Assembly (NCBI RefSeq): GCF_016920785.2
Contig: NW_024609880.1
Location: forward strand, 64,109,830 to 64,173,829
Length of the DNA stretch: 64,000 nt
Direction: 5' to 3'
Origin: Ixodes scapularis
Lineage: Eukaryota; Arthropoda; Arachnida; Ixodida; Ixodidae
Shown piece after piece: positions 1-12,676 of this stretch (position 1 is the first letter of the stretch; the number at the start of each line of letters is the position of its first letter). A model generated the notes under the pieces. It was not told the origin of the DNA. It made no database searches and saw nothing but the letters and a program-made list of their open reading frames with translations. A program made the translations under genes and the position numbers.

Positions 1-460
1 GATCGTCGAAAAGCCCTCTTGCGGCGCAATCGACCGACCATGGATCCGGGACGTTGACCTCAGATCGGAGCGAGCCGGAGAGCGCGCTCGCGCATCTCGC
101 CGGAGAACCCGAGGGATCCGACGCGGGCGCGACGCCGCTACGCCGCCGGGACCCGCGAGGTGGCGTTGCGTGCCACGAAGGGCGCCGCGACCGTCAACGT
201 CGGTCGGAGGACGCCGCGTCGCTCGTTCCGCGGAGGAGACAGCAGACGGACGGACAACGTCGTCCTTCTCTCTCCGTCCCGACCCGCGGTTGGACGCCAG
301 GAAGCCGCGCTCGACTCTTCGAGCGGCGCGTCGCCGGCAACAAGCGGCGCCGTCACCGTCGCCGTCCGACCTCCGTCAAGGGGAGACGGCGCGGACTCGT
401 CTGCCATGTTCCCGGATTACTCGCGGTAAAAACACGCGCGGCGTGAGCCGACCCGCGGCC
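1..460 (+). promoter_or_regulatory. GC/CpG-rich leader upstream of exon A1
   Basis: The stretch is strongly GC- and CpG-rich compared with the DNA after position 1300, and it runs into the first in-frame ATG at 461. The exon A1 frame is open upstream, but the possible starts there are GTG, not ATG, so I read the tract as 5' UTR and promoter. No TATA box is evident. This is inferred from composition and position only. Confidence 0.35.
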
Positions 461-935
461 ATGCGGACCCTCGGCAAGGAGGCCCGGCTCCCGCCCACGC
501 TCGAGGAGCCCGCAACCTCCGGCGGCGGAACCGAAGACCCTGCGACCGCGGGCGAGAAGCCCTCAGCTTCGCGGTCGTCCAAGGCACGTTCCCCGTTCAG
601 CAAGGCCAGGCTCGCCCTCCATCCGGACAGCGCGGGGCTCTTCGGCTACCGGCACAAGTCTCCGTCCAAGTCGCCCACGAGGATACCTCCGCCCCCTCCG
701 CCCCCGCCGCCGCCCCCTCCGCCTCCGCCCAAGTCGTCGGCGCCCTCGGGGAAAGGTCCCGGCGGCAAGGCGGCTGCGTGCCTGGCCCGCGGCTTGAGGT
801 TCCCGCTCAAGCGTCGCAACACGGCCGCCGTCGGGGAACTGCGCGTGGGTCCCGCGTCGGGACTGCCCGAGGCCGCCGCCGGTCGGGACTCCGCGAGGAA
901 GACGCTCTCCTGGCAGGGCAAGCCTTCGAACAAAG
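461..935 (+). CDS. Candidate first coding exon A1 (Ser/Pro/Arg-rich N-terminus, unidentified gene)
   Basis: The first ATG of this frame is at 461, with G at -3 (GCC before ATG), and it opens about 158 codons. The product is low-complexity and looks disordered. It has a Ser/Lys/Arg region (residues about 35-75, with SPSKSP), an uninterrupted proline run of about 15 at residues 76-90, then a basic stretch with RRNT and RKTLSW. The exon end is uncertain. An AAAG/GTCACA donor after 935 is weak, and a GC-type donor (AGG/GCAAGC) after 917 is also possible. Both leave phase 1, which is what exon A2 at 23262 needs, and joining would give Gly at the junction. The CpG-rich context fits a promoter-proximal exon. 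No domain is recognisable and the gene is not identified. The alternative is a chance ORF in GC-rich DNA. Confidence 0.45.
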
Positions 936-956
936 GTCACACTCTCTACCTGGTCG

Positions 957-1300
957 CTAATAGGATTAGAACGGCAGAGAGGTCGGTGCGAGCTTCCTAA
1001 TGTGACTGACAGGTTGACAACGACAGGAAGGTCCTTACAGCGGCCTTCAATTATACCGCCTCCTGTTTTGCACGCTTTAGTCACTGACAGGATTAGAACG
1101 GCAATGAGGTTCCTTCAGTTGTCCCGCCGCCAGTGTGTATGCTATAGGCAGTGAAAGGATTCGAACGGCAGAGAGGACCTTTGGTTTTCCTGCCTCCAGT
1201 GCGCATCACGTGGTCCCCGACGGGATTAGAACGGCGGAAAGGGCCTTTACTGCTCTCGCTTCCGGCGCGAACTTTCTACCTTCGATAATGCTTCGGCGAC
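957..1300 (+). repeat. 67-bp minisatellite, about five copies
   Basis: Copies of a unit starting GGATTAGAACGGCAGAGAGG begin near 962, 1089, 1156 and 1222. A degenerate copy near 1024 fills the 127-bp gap, so the period is about 66-67 bp. Each unit continues with a CTGCCTCC-like segment, and the last ends in ACCTTCGATAA. Several copies read IRTAER in an open frame. A solitary relative lies at 26602, just after exon B. Confidence 0.75.
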
Positions 1301-2587
<1,287 letters not shown>

Positions 2588-2734
2588 ACTATCTCCTGAC
2601 GAAGCCGAGCCTCTCGACGAAACTGTCGTAATACATACAATACACTCTTAGCATAGCAACTCCGAAAGTATTGATCTTTGAAGTATTACATTTCCCTGTC
2701 CATTATTGTTAAACTATATATATATTTACATATA

Positions 2735-3394
2735 CCGGGTGTTTCTGCGAAGACTTTAAAAAATCCTAAAAATTGGAGCGTTTGAAAAAAAGCAAAAAAA
2801 GAAACTGTCTACAAACTACCAGCCACGGCGGACGTCAGGAAGTGCCAAAAACATACTAATTAGCCAGCTAATTAAAATGTGTTCATTAACTTTTTAATTA
2901 GTGGAAATAGACGCATGGTTCCAATTAGAAACTTGCTGAGCGTTATCGAAAGCCACTAAATCAGTCATTTTTAGAAAGACTTTGAGCGCTTGAGAAGAGT
3001 AGTAGCGCACTAAAGTTACCACTCGTGGAGCAGGTACAAAGCTAGCGGTTGCCGTAAGGCGCCCGCGCGATTTTTCCGCCTCTTATCTAGCCCTAGTCTT
3101 GTACCTGCTCCACGAGTGGTAACTTTTTGGCGCTATTACTTTTCTCACGCGCTCAAAGTCTTTCTGAAAATGACTGGTTTAGTGGCTTCCGATAGCGCTC
3201 GGCAACTTTCTAATTGGAACTATATGTTTATTTCCACTAAATAAAAAGTTAATGAACAAATTCTAATTAATTAGCTGGCTAATTAGTATGTTTTTGGGAA
3301 TTCCTGACGTCCGCCGTGGTGTTCCCGAAGACATTTTCGTTTCTCATACGACCTAATTTTTCGTATTTTTGAAAGTCTTCGCAAAAACACCCGG
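2735..3394. mobile_element. Fold-back MITE, family FB1, 660 bp
   Basis: The ends are CCGGGTGTTT and its inverse, extending through TGCGAAGACTTT with one mismatch over about 23 bp. Both sides are flanked by CATATA, a possible 6-bp target duplication, although the flanks are low-complexity TA. Nearly the whole element is palindromic. CTAATTAG blocks, a GAAACTTGCTGAGC-like block and GTACCTGCTCCACGAGTGG all recur in inverse on the right arm, around a short unique centre at about 3040-3100. There is no transposase ORF, so it is non-autonomous. Its core is shared with 41732-42506 and 31931-31985. Confidence 0.85.
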
Positions 3395-5016
3395 CATATA
3401 TATATATACATATATATACAAAAGCGTCGTCTGTTTTAGCGCTTGGTCTCGTGTTCGAAGAGCGAGAGAGAGAAAGAGAGTAAAAAGAAACTTTGTGAAA
3501 CGAAGTATGATCCGTTGATTAGAGACACTACCCTTCCAATCTGAGCTCGGCGCTCCCATCTCCTCCTCTCTCTCTCGGTTTCTCTTCGTCTAATTTCAAT
3601 ACAGGCCATTCCGCTTATGTGAAACCCGGATGCTTTCTGAGCTAATCTCCAGACGTCTCGAACGGCTCGCGAGACGATCGGCCTTGAGGTGTACAGACTA
3701 CATGGTCTTCGAGACAGTCTTCCTTGACTCGGCCATACTTTGAAAACTACCGGCGCTAGAAGACCCCTTGTGGCGGCGACAGTCTCCTGCTCGGCCTGAG
3801 CGCGTTTTCGTTCGCAGATGATCAACAAACGGCCGGGTGGCCAACTTTCGCGGGCTTCACTGCCCTCGCGTAGCGCAAACGGCGGCCTTGCGGCGTTGAA
3901 CCGGCTTTGCTCGACTGACGTCTGTCTCCTTTGTTTCTTTCCGACGGCTGCTTGTGCCCGTCTCGACTGTACGCAAGCGCATGCATGGGCGCCCGTCGCA
4001 CTGCATCCCTTTAGCGGCGCCCTTGGCGTCCCGTTGGCAGGTTGCAGAGCCGCGAGACATTTTTCTTTCCTGTCGTCGCAGAAACAAGTGATGGAAAGGC
4101 GGCTGGCTGACAGAGTTTTGAGATTTCGTGTGTGCTCGGTGAACCCTGTAGAGCTTCGGGGGAACGCAGTCGCGTCGGAACTGGAGAAACCCCCAATCTA
4201 CTCAACAGTTTTAACGTTCCTGGAATATGGTGTGTTTACCGCTACCGAAAAGCTTGTCCCTCGATTTCCGCCCGATGACATCATACAAGTGTCATGCTGT
4301 CACAGGGCGCGATCATCGCGGCGTCCCCACAGCGGTGGTAGGTGTGTCAGACGCCTGTTTTGCTGCAGATCGCTGTTCAGCTTGACAGCCCACGGAAGCT
4401 TCGGCAGCCAGAACTTGGGACGCGACGACGACAGCGGCGCTCGCGTTTGCTCGTGCTTCTTGCTGGAACTTCTGGGACCAACCGCAAAGATCGAGACGTT
4501 CGGCAGCGTGACATCAGCGCGACAGCCGACAGCTTCTGTGACGTCACTTGTGGCCGCTTCGGGACTCTTCTGGATGCGAGACGGGACGCTAAACGCACCA
4601 GTCAGAGACGCGGCACCGTATACCGTAGAGTAACGACACCTCCGCCATCTTGGTGTTTCCAATCAGTGTTGTCTAGTTACCAGAAGGTTTATACAAAATC
4701 GCAGAGAACGCTTTCTTCCTCTCTCTCTCTCTCTCTCTCGCTTCGAACCACATCGAAGTCGAGTTTTAGGCTTAGCGTCTGAGGCGTAGAGTTTGAAGCG
4801 CAGCACCAGCGCAACCGGAGCGAGCGAACGAGCCGGCAATCGTCTTTGGCGAACCAGATTAGCGACTACTTGATAATGAAAATAAGAAAAAATAATAAAT
4901 TTAGAGAAAATCAGTGCACCTTCCGTTCGGTCCTAACTCATCGATGCCCACAGCTACCACCGGTGCGTATACCCGCCGTAGCAGTGGTAACGCGGAACCG
5001 TTTTATGCATATACGT

Positions 5017-5047
<31 letters not shown>

Positions 5048-5507
5048 TTGGGGGGGGGGCCTATTTTCAAAATGACCGACTGTCAACTTTCGCCACGGAT
5101 TAAGCCAGATAATCAGATCTGGATTTTGCGGGTATCGACGTCCGGTAAGCGGACGGAATGGAATTTGGTACTCTGGGAACATTCGGTGACTCCAGTTTAA
5201 ACGAAGTGCCATGTCTAGAGGTACGCATACGAGTACGTGTTTTCCGGACTATTGTCCGCCGACTATTATACATGTTTAAAAGTTGAAGTTTACTATAACA
5301 AGATGTCAGTGATTTTTTTTTTAATAACAGAGTATATTGATGGTGATTTATGGTTCATACAAGCTTCTTTGTGAGCTAATACAGCAGGCATTTGTTAAGG
5401 TGTATTGTGTGTGATATTGTTTACGTTCGGAATACGCCACTAAGTGCGGTCTATGCGCCGCGTGTGGACTGTCTAAGCAAAAAACTTAACTTCGGACCCA
5501 ATTTTGT
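3395..5507. other. No gene seen; simple-sequence patches
   Basis: The tract contains GA-rich runs near 3460-3480, a CT run at about 4718-4740 and a T/G homopolymer pair at about 5037-5058. A 271-codon frame from 3818 has no ATG-linked conserved motif, no domain and no convincing splice context, so I do not call it a gene. Confidence 0.35.
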
Positions 5508-5553
5508 TTTTGCGGACTATACGCCGGGTGCGGACTACATATAGTCCGCAAAA
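5508..5553. repeat. Short hairpin built from CGGACTA repeats
   Basis: Perfect 14-bp arms (TTTTGCGGACTATA and its inverse) flank an 18-base loop that itself contains another CGGACTA. Further GCGGTCTA and GGACT words lie within the preceding 300 bp (5240-5500), suggesting a degenerate element with repeated termini. Confidence 0.65.
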
Positions 5554-8112
5554 TACGGTGCATTCCGCTCTATATAGGCAGTTTTACGATAATTTACTCT
5601 GCGTGAAATGATTTCCAACCCTCCCGGTGTATTGACAGATCAAAATATGTTTGTGTTTTGTCTTTCCTAACGCGAGACAGGTGACCGAACCTTTGTTGAT
5701 TAATATCATTATTGACGTCGCTCTGAGGCTACACCAAGAAAACGCGGGATGAACGCGTGTTGAAAAAATTCGCATTCGAAACACGTGCCTTAGCGCGGCG
5801 CTAACGTTTCCAAGTGAACTTCTTGGTGTTAAACGTTTAAACAGAACAAAGAAAAAATACCCACCCCCCTTCCCCGGCAAGAAAAAAAGAGAGAGAGAGA
5901 GAGCTTTAGAATAGCGTAAAGCCCCCTACGTTCGCACTGCGTACAACGCACACGAGCTGTCAATGAAACGCTGCGGAGCGCGTGAATTCGGCGCTCTTAG
6001 TACAGCGGAACGCAAACGCATACGCGGACAGTTGCGGCGCCATCTAGACGTGCTTTGACGCGGAACGATATTAGACAAAACAAAGCTACCGCACATCCTT
6101 AGAACGGGTTTCCCATCCCGGTAGACAAAGAGTCAAAAGACGAACCCCGAATAGTGCGGAAGGGAGCGACTCCACTGCTCGAAAAAGCGGCATGATCCAA
6201 GCTCGCCGCCTGTACGGCCGCCTCGCGCTTGCCGGCTCGTAAACAAGGTGCGCTCGCTGGATCGATCGTCCCGCGAGGACTGCGTGTCCGGACCGAGGAA
6301 GGGGGATGTTTACCGGAAATTGCGTGGTGTCCCAGTCGGCACGGCACTTCAGTTTTGATGGGGGAAAACGCGGACACCGGTACCGGAGATTTCTTTCCGT
6401 CGTTGACGAAGAGAACACTTCCGACGGTAGAGACGCAGTTGGGACGGGGTCCGAGACGCTCCGCGTTAAAGTGTTTATGTAACAAACCAATATGTAGAGA
6501 ATTGCAATCGTGGCGCCCGACTTGTGTTCCACGCGTGCAGGCAGGTGCAGCGTGGGCGTGAGCGTAGCTTTGGTGAGCTCTCACTTATACGTATTCGCGG
6601 GGCGAGAAGTTTGGGCATCGCCGCCTGGTGGAACTTTATCACAACCCAGAGTGTGGATACTTCTACTTAATCCGCTGTGCAAGCACGTGCAATGCCGATC
6701 TTTTATGCACCATGAAGATTAAAACGTAATCGCGCGGGTGGCACGTGCACTGCGCACTGTGAAAAAAGCAGAAGCGCCCCCCACCCCCCCCCCCCTTTTT
6801 TTTTTTTTTACCGAGCTTCTCACCGCGGGCGCGAATACAGTCTCTAACGATATGAAACGTCCATTCGACGATGCGGTTTTAGGCGGCTATGTAGGACTCG
6901 CTTTGGAAAGGCTCGTATTGCTCAGGGTCATGTGCTCAGGGTAAAGAACAAGCGAACCTTTGTTCTAAGCTCGTGCTATAAACTGAGTGCCTATCGTCAT
7001 TCACCGAGTGAGAACAGCGGGGCGCGTCTTTCGAACGTCCGGCCTCCACGCCACGTGCACGTGCTCCGTGCTTTCTGCCGTCGTGCTTTGGTTGTGTCAT
7101 AGCCCTTTCTATACTGACAAAGCCTGGCAGATCGCCACGAGAAGCGGCCACCGAAATTGAAAAGGTAGAAACGCAGACAACGGATGAGAGGAGAGCCAGG
7201 TGACGGGCGCCCCGCTGGGACGAGACGCCGAAACACACCTCTCCCGAGCGGTGAAATGTCCGCTCGTGCTGCTCTCGTTCCTGGCGCTACCGCTTCTTTT
7301 CTCGTCGGGTTTGAAAACCATGTTTCGGGTCCTCGCCGCTGCAAAAGCTGTGCGCTGAGGTCCAAGTTCCCCGAGAATCGATCTGTGCTACCAGGTACCT
7401 CGCGCTCCAAATCTGCGACCGGGCACTCTATGGCTCCGTCGTCGAACTGCCAGGCTTTGTGAGTATAGAGGAGGGGCTATGGTTGTGCGTGTTCTCGCAC
7501 GATCTCGGGTTGCACGAGACAAAGTAGCGTTGTCAAAGGTAGGAAGCTTGCGCCAGCTGGAGGCACGGGGCAACTGAAACTCCTCCCTGCCGTTATCAAT
7601 TTGTGATTCGCTGGCCGCCGCCATGTCGCTTCGCTTGTCAAAGCTACGTTTACGCGCACGGTACAGCTGCTTGCACGTGTGGGGCACCAGTGAGGCGCTA
7701 TGCTAGGCGAATAAGTCTTTCATATTGTTGAAGACAGTACTTACTTGCCCGCACGAGCGGGGACATGGCGGCAGCCAGATGTCGTGCTTGCAATTGTGTA
7801 ACCGAGTATAGGTCTTTTGCTAAATTACCCAGGGCACGAAGGAGCATGTTGAGAGTGTATACAGTTATACGAGTGTTGTGCGTGGTGGCGTTTGCAGCAG
7901 TAAGTGCTTATTACCAAGTAAAGTTCGAAAACAAATGGAACTTTGCTGTGCACGTGTGTTCGTCAAAGCCCTTATTTGATTGCTTCGCTCGAATCTTTTA
8001 CACGCGTGTTTTTACGTTCCCGACAATCGCCTTGGCTTATGTGTACGGGCCCCCCTCCTATCTGCCTAGCCTTGCGATCCACCCAGAGTACCCCAAGTTT
8101 CGCTGATAAAGA
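5554..8112. other. No gene seen
   Basis: Mixed-composition DNA with a C/T homopolymer pair at about 6779-6809. ORFs of up to about 160 codons on both strands (for example around 6100-6580 and 7000-7410) overlap each other, show no domain and lack paired splice sites. A 113-codon frame ending at 8106 has a hydrophobic stretch but no other support. Confidence 0.35.
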
Positions 8113-8128
8113 ATATTATTATTATTAC

Positions 8129-8198
<70 letters not shown>
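8113..8198. repeat. (ATT)n microsatellite
   Basis: About 28 ATT units with one interruption (ACT) near the start. ATT tails of this kind can mark the 3' end of a LINE, but no reverse-transcriptase remnant was seen upstream. Confidence 0.95.
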
Positions 8199-9179
8199 GG
8201 TGCTTGGGTAATTCAGCGAAACTCTCTCCACGCTGCTAAAAGGTGTTTCTGAAAAATGAGTGATCGTCACGCATTCTTGATTTGCCTCACTTATATTTTC
8301 TCGCATATTCCAGGTTAAAATATTTTACTGTCTTTCGTCCCGCGTACCAGATGCGGAGACCACGTGACTGAGAACGCGACGGGAAACAGAAAACGTCTAT
8401 AGGCCCGTTGCTCTCCGGCAGGGCTGCGCGAGAGCGTCCTCCAGAGGCGACTATGCATTGCTGGTCGATGCATGCTGGTTCCACCATCCACGCGTTACGA
8501 CCATAAAAATGGCGCTGTACCGTTCTATTATGCACGAGCCACGTTCGAAACCAAGCGTCTCTCAGCCTGTCCATGCGCAAAAATAAAACGTCTAAACAGC
8601 TAAAATTTAAAGAAAAAGTAATTATGCAGCTCGCGGCCTCAACGCCCCACCAAACGTTCCTTTCAGCTTTATTATTTGTATCGCTTTCTTTCATAACGTC
8701 CGCGAGCACGTACCTTTCACTTTACGTGATAGCGAAGCTATAGGGTGCATCAGTGTCCTGGCAGAAGCTACTTGCAAAAGCATAATCCCTTGAACGCTGC
8801 TCGCATGCTGCAGGGGTGCGTGTGCTTGACAGGGACACTGAAAGCTCGTAGCCCGCTCTTGTAGCCTCTGCGCTGGCACTTATAGTAAAGAGGACTATAA
8901 AAAAAAAAACTATATAGTGGGGAAGCGTAATGACGCATGTTCGAAACGAGAGCCATATGTTTTGCTCGCCCTTGGCGCTGCTCAAAACTTGAGAGCTACG
9001 GGCCTATCTCGGCGTTCGTATCCGATACACACGTGGTATATCGTGAGTGTTTTCGAATTTACCTCTCACTGTGCTCGCCGCCGCGGATGATCCCAACGAA
9101 CCATCTTCAGCGATGAGTTTTTGTTGACACGTTGACACGGCTGGTGAGTGCGAGCTTACTCCGATCTTCAGTACTTTCT
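8199..9179. other. No gene seen
   Basis: No recognisable exon, RNA gene or inverted repeat. ORFs here are short and overlap on both strands. Confidence 0.35.
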
Positions 9180-9480
9180 TAATGTGCGTTCCGCACCACC
9201 GAGATTGCCGGTCCGAGCAACCTATCAGTGTGAGCTCCTACGGAGCATGCGCTGTGAACATCGCGCACAAATATGGCCTCCGATCACCGTTTCCTATGCG
9301 GAGAGAAACTGAGGGAGAGAAGAGCACGAGAGTGCGCGGCGACGTCATGGCGGCGAGCTCTGATAGGAAGGGCAGTGGGCAAACGCAGAGGCTAGTTGCC
9401 TTTGAGTTACCCACTGTAGGCAGATAGCCTTTACGTCTACCCACTGTCCTTCTATTCAGAGCTCGGCACTCTTGTCATCA
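9180..9480. repeat. Dispersed repeat, family related to 45465-46020
   Basis: The left edge (GTGCGTTCCGCACC, then GATTGCCGGTC) is the inverse of the right edge of the 45465-46020 repeat. Both copies also share a GGAGCATGCGCTGTG-like block, the AAATATGG block and the acidic-codon region with GAGAGAA and GACGTCA. The inner part carries an inverted GTGGGTA/TACCCAC pair (about 9376-9446). This is an old, diverged non-coding element. Confidence 0.6.
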
Positions 9481-9504
9481 CCGCACGCTCTTGTCTGGTC
9501 CTCT

Positions 9505-9721
9505 CTAAAGCCGAAGTCACACTGCTTACTCATCGTACAAAAGACAGTCTGCAAGCAGATTCGAACGCGAGTCACCGCGAGACCCGTGCTTCGAACGCCG
9601 CGTGGCAAAGAGTTCGAAGATACAATTTGGCACGCGGCATTCGAACCACGGATATCGCGATGACTGATGTTTGCAGACTGTCTTTTGTACGATGGTATAA
9701 GCGGTGGGACCTCAGCTTTAG
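9505..9721. mobile_element. Terminal-inverted-repeat MITE, 217 bp
   Basis: The termini CTAAAGC and GCTTTAG match, and the arms continue for about 50 bp, including a perfect 22-base block around TCGTACAAAAGACAGTCTGC. There is no internal ORF of note. The element sits alone in non-coding DNA. Target duplication is unclear. Confidence 0.8.
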
Positions 9722-10635
9722 TTTATCTTCATAGTATGCCTTTTGTAGACATTGCGGCGCACAGAACATCGGTCGAAGCGCGTTCGATCCCCGTCCCGTA
9801 ACAAACGCTGTCAATGGCGTCCGCTCTCCCTGTCGTTTCATTCGCCGTGCAAACGACCCATTGTCGTGTCGGAGAAAGACGCGCGCGCGTTGTTTGAGAC
9901 AGGCATCGTCACCTGTATATACGTGACGGGGCTCCTCCCTACAGCTCCGGAGTTCGCAACGACGACATTGCAGCTTTCGACGCGCGTTCTCTCGACGGAA
10001 CCCGGACTGTCGCTAATCTTAGCACCCCGATGCGGGAGGGCTGTGCCAAGCGGCCAAGAAGCAGCGGCGGCGCTATGCTCCGTTACACCTTACGACGAAC
10101 CGCAGCGGTCGTTACGACCCATTCCAGCCACTCCAAGGCTGCCGAGGTGTCACGTGACGGCGTGACGCTGCGCCCCCTTCCGGAGGACACGTGATACTCG
10201 CGCGGTTTTGGGTAGGATCGAATAGATCGTGGCGTCCTGTGCGGTCCATGGTAATTTCAAATAGTGGCGGCAGCGGCTATAGGTCCCGCACTTCTGCGGA
10301 GCTAGCGTCTCTTCGGAACGAATTCGCGCCAGCGTTCCGTGACCTCGCTGGGAGCGCGTCTATCGTGACGAAACGTTAAGAAATGCCGAGACGCTGGCGT
10401 AACCTGGCAGCGGCGGCTTCGGTGCTCGAAGGGGGAGTAAGTATCCGAATAGGGGAAGCCAGCTGGGGGTATTCTCGGCGGGCTGCTGGAAACTCCCGAG
10501 GGTGCCTGCGCGGCTCGGGGTGCTTTGGCGCGCGAAGTCTCCTGTGTAGCTCCCAAAACGAAGCTGCTACTGCACGGCATGGCTAGCGCCGACGCAAGAT
10601 CCGCGCTCTGTTTCGCTATTTGCTCTCGAAAGTTA
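9722..10635. other. No gene seen; moderately GC-rich
   Basis: ORFs of 60-137 codons occur on both strands (9752-10165, 10302-10580), without domains or splice context. Confidence 0.35.
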
Positions 10636-10799
10636 AGGCCTGCTCACACCACGGCGCTATTCGCTGGGAATAGCCCTGAACTTGCTAATGCAGCGCTGGC
10701 TTCTCCCTGATGCTGCGCGTGCTGGGCCAGTGCAAAGTTACCTTATTTAAGTCAGCGCTGACTTGTCAGCACGTCAAGTCAGCGCATGTGAACCGGCCT
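10636..10799. mobile_element. Diverged MITE with AGGCC-GTTCACA-type ends
   Basis: Left end AGGCCTGCTCACAC; right end, read in inverse, AGGCCGGTTCACATGCGC. These match the termini of 14187-14368 and 52519-52705. Flanking triplets are TTA and TTG, so the target duplication, if any, has decayed. The interior has repeated TCAGCGCTGACTTGTCAGC words. Confidence 0.6.
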
Positions 10800-10876
10800 T
10801 TGATGTCAAAAACTAAGTTTTGTTGTGTATTTGGTTTCTTCGCGTAGGCGCGTTAGTAGTTTCTATGTCAGTCTAT

Positions 10877-10940
10877 GGGAGGAGGAGGAGGAGGAGGAGG
10901 AGGAGGAGGAGGAGGAGGAGGAGGAGGAGGAGGAGGAGGG
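10877..10940. repeat. (GGA)n microsatellite
   Basis: About 21 perfect GGA units, a purine-only strand. Confidence 0.95.
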
Positions 10941-12676
10941 TATCCGAGATAAAGTCGAGAACCTGTCTTACTCAGAATGAAAGTTGTCGGTATTATCCGA
11001 GACAGATCTCAAATAAAATTTCTGCCAAGGCGATTGCTGGTAGGCGCACGAGGTACGATCTGCATGTGCACTCCGTACATGGGTAAATTACTTTCAAAAT
11101 GTAATTTAATTACAATTACAATTACTTAGCTCCCAAAGTAGTTAAACTACAATTAGAATTACTACTACGCGAAAGTAGTTCATTGCAATTACAAATTACT
11201 TTTTAAAAGTAATGCAATTACTTTACAATTACTTATTTCTTAGAGTTACCCCCCACCTTGGGCCATATAACTGTAAACGAGTTATATGGCCACCGTATAA
11301 ATGTCACGCACTGTACTTTCCTTTTATGAAATTTGTTAAATGGATTACAGAACTTAATAGTTTGGAGTATTCAACTCCTGCGTTCTCATATTCTCAAAAA
11401 ATAAAAATAAATGGCGACAAAATTCACAGGTGCGAGGTGAATCTCCTTGGAGCTTATGCAAATGGTATCCAAGTCAAACCAACAAAAATGAACTTAAAAA
11501 TAATACAAGGAAACAAATATGCGACAATACTGGTATCATAAAGCTCACGTAAAAATGGCTAATAAGTGAAACGTGTAAACGACGTCAAACATTTAAAGGA
11601 TACGACAACTTACGAACACATTTCATCCACGATGACTCGCTGCCTCTCCCTGTCTGTGGACTTGTAACATGCCGGATGTGGGTAACCGTAGCACGCGAAC
11701 TGTGGTCTCTTCCACAAAACTAGTGTCACAATAGCAGCAACTCTATTGCCAGGGATTCTGGGTTAATTCAGTGCACGGTAGCACCCAAAAAGCTCCCGAG
11801 ATAGATAATAAATTTAGGATCGTCATGTAGCTAATCATTAGGATAGCAATGATTGTATCGATGTTATGCGTCTCATAAAGAAGACCGATTTGAATTTAGC
11901 ATGACAAGAACAACCTCGAAAAATTCATGATACACTGTAAACGACTTTATTTTCGCGAATCGCCTACAATTCGCGAAAAATAAGTCCCGCGAGCAATTCC
12001 GGTGAAATGTAAGCACATTGGAATCTATATTGCGACCCCACCGCGTCACAAAAATGAGAATCCGCGAATTATTCCAAAACTGCGGCCTCTTGGACGCCTC
12101 GATTTCATGATTTGCTTGAGCGTGTTTCAGCTGGAAGATATAGACGAGCCATGATTATTTTTTTTTATAACTAAGTAATATTGAAAGTGACAAAAAAAGT
12201 TGCCTACCTGCAAATGTTTCCGCAAATTGGAGGTCAACTTTCGCATTGTTCAATTTGTTTTCAGAGACGGTGCGGAGAGTTTGCACCTCACGATTATATT
12301 TCTTACATTGCTGATAATCTGTTTAAAGAATTTTTCGTAACAAGGCCCCGGCAGCTTTTCCTTTTCCATTGTAGATAAGACTGTTGCAGGTTCTCAATGC
12401 AAAGCAGCACTGCGTTCGTCGGGACCGCTCCACAGGCCAGGACGAGAGAACAACGCGTGGAGGGTCACGATAGAGGTGTAAAAACAAAGTACAAGCCAAG
12501 CCCTCTATAAAAAAAAAAATAAAAATAAAAGAAGCCTTCAACGAACAACAAATGTAAAAACAAGCTCCCTACAGTCTAAAGCCGTGGTTTGTAAGTTTTG
12601 GAATCTCGTCCAAACAGGCTGACAAACTGTTGAAAGGGTTAGGTAGAGCGAACACTAAATAATGAAGATTTATACA

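Noticed and set aside
3818..4633. 271-codon frame with Cys- and Phe-rich content
   Set aside because: No recognisable domain, opposite-strand and shifted ORFs of comparable quality overlap it, and no splice context was found.
7765..8106. 113-codon frame with a hydrophobic segment
   Set aside because: It has a possible membrane stretch but no conserved motif, and it ends at an (ATT)n repeat. Chance is the simpler explanation.
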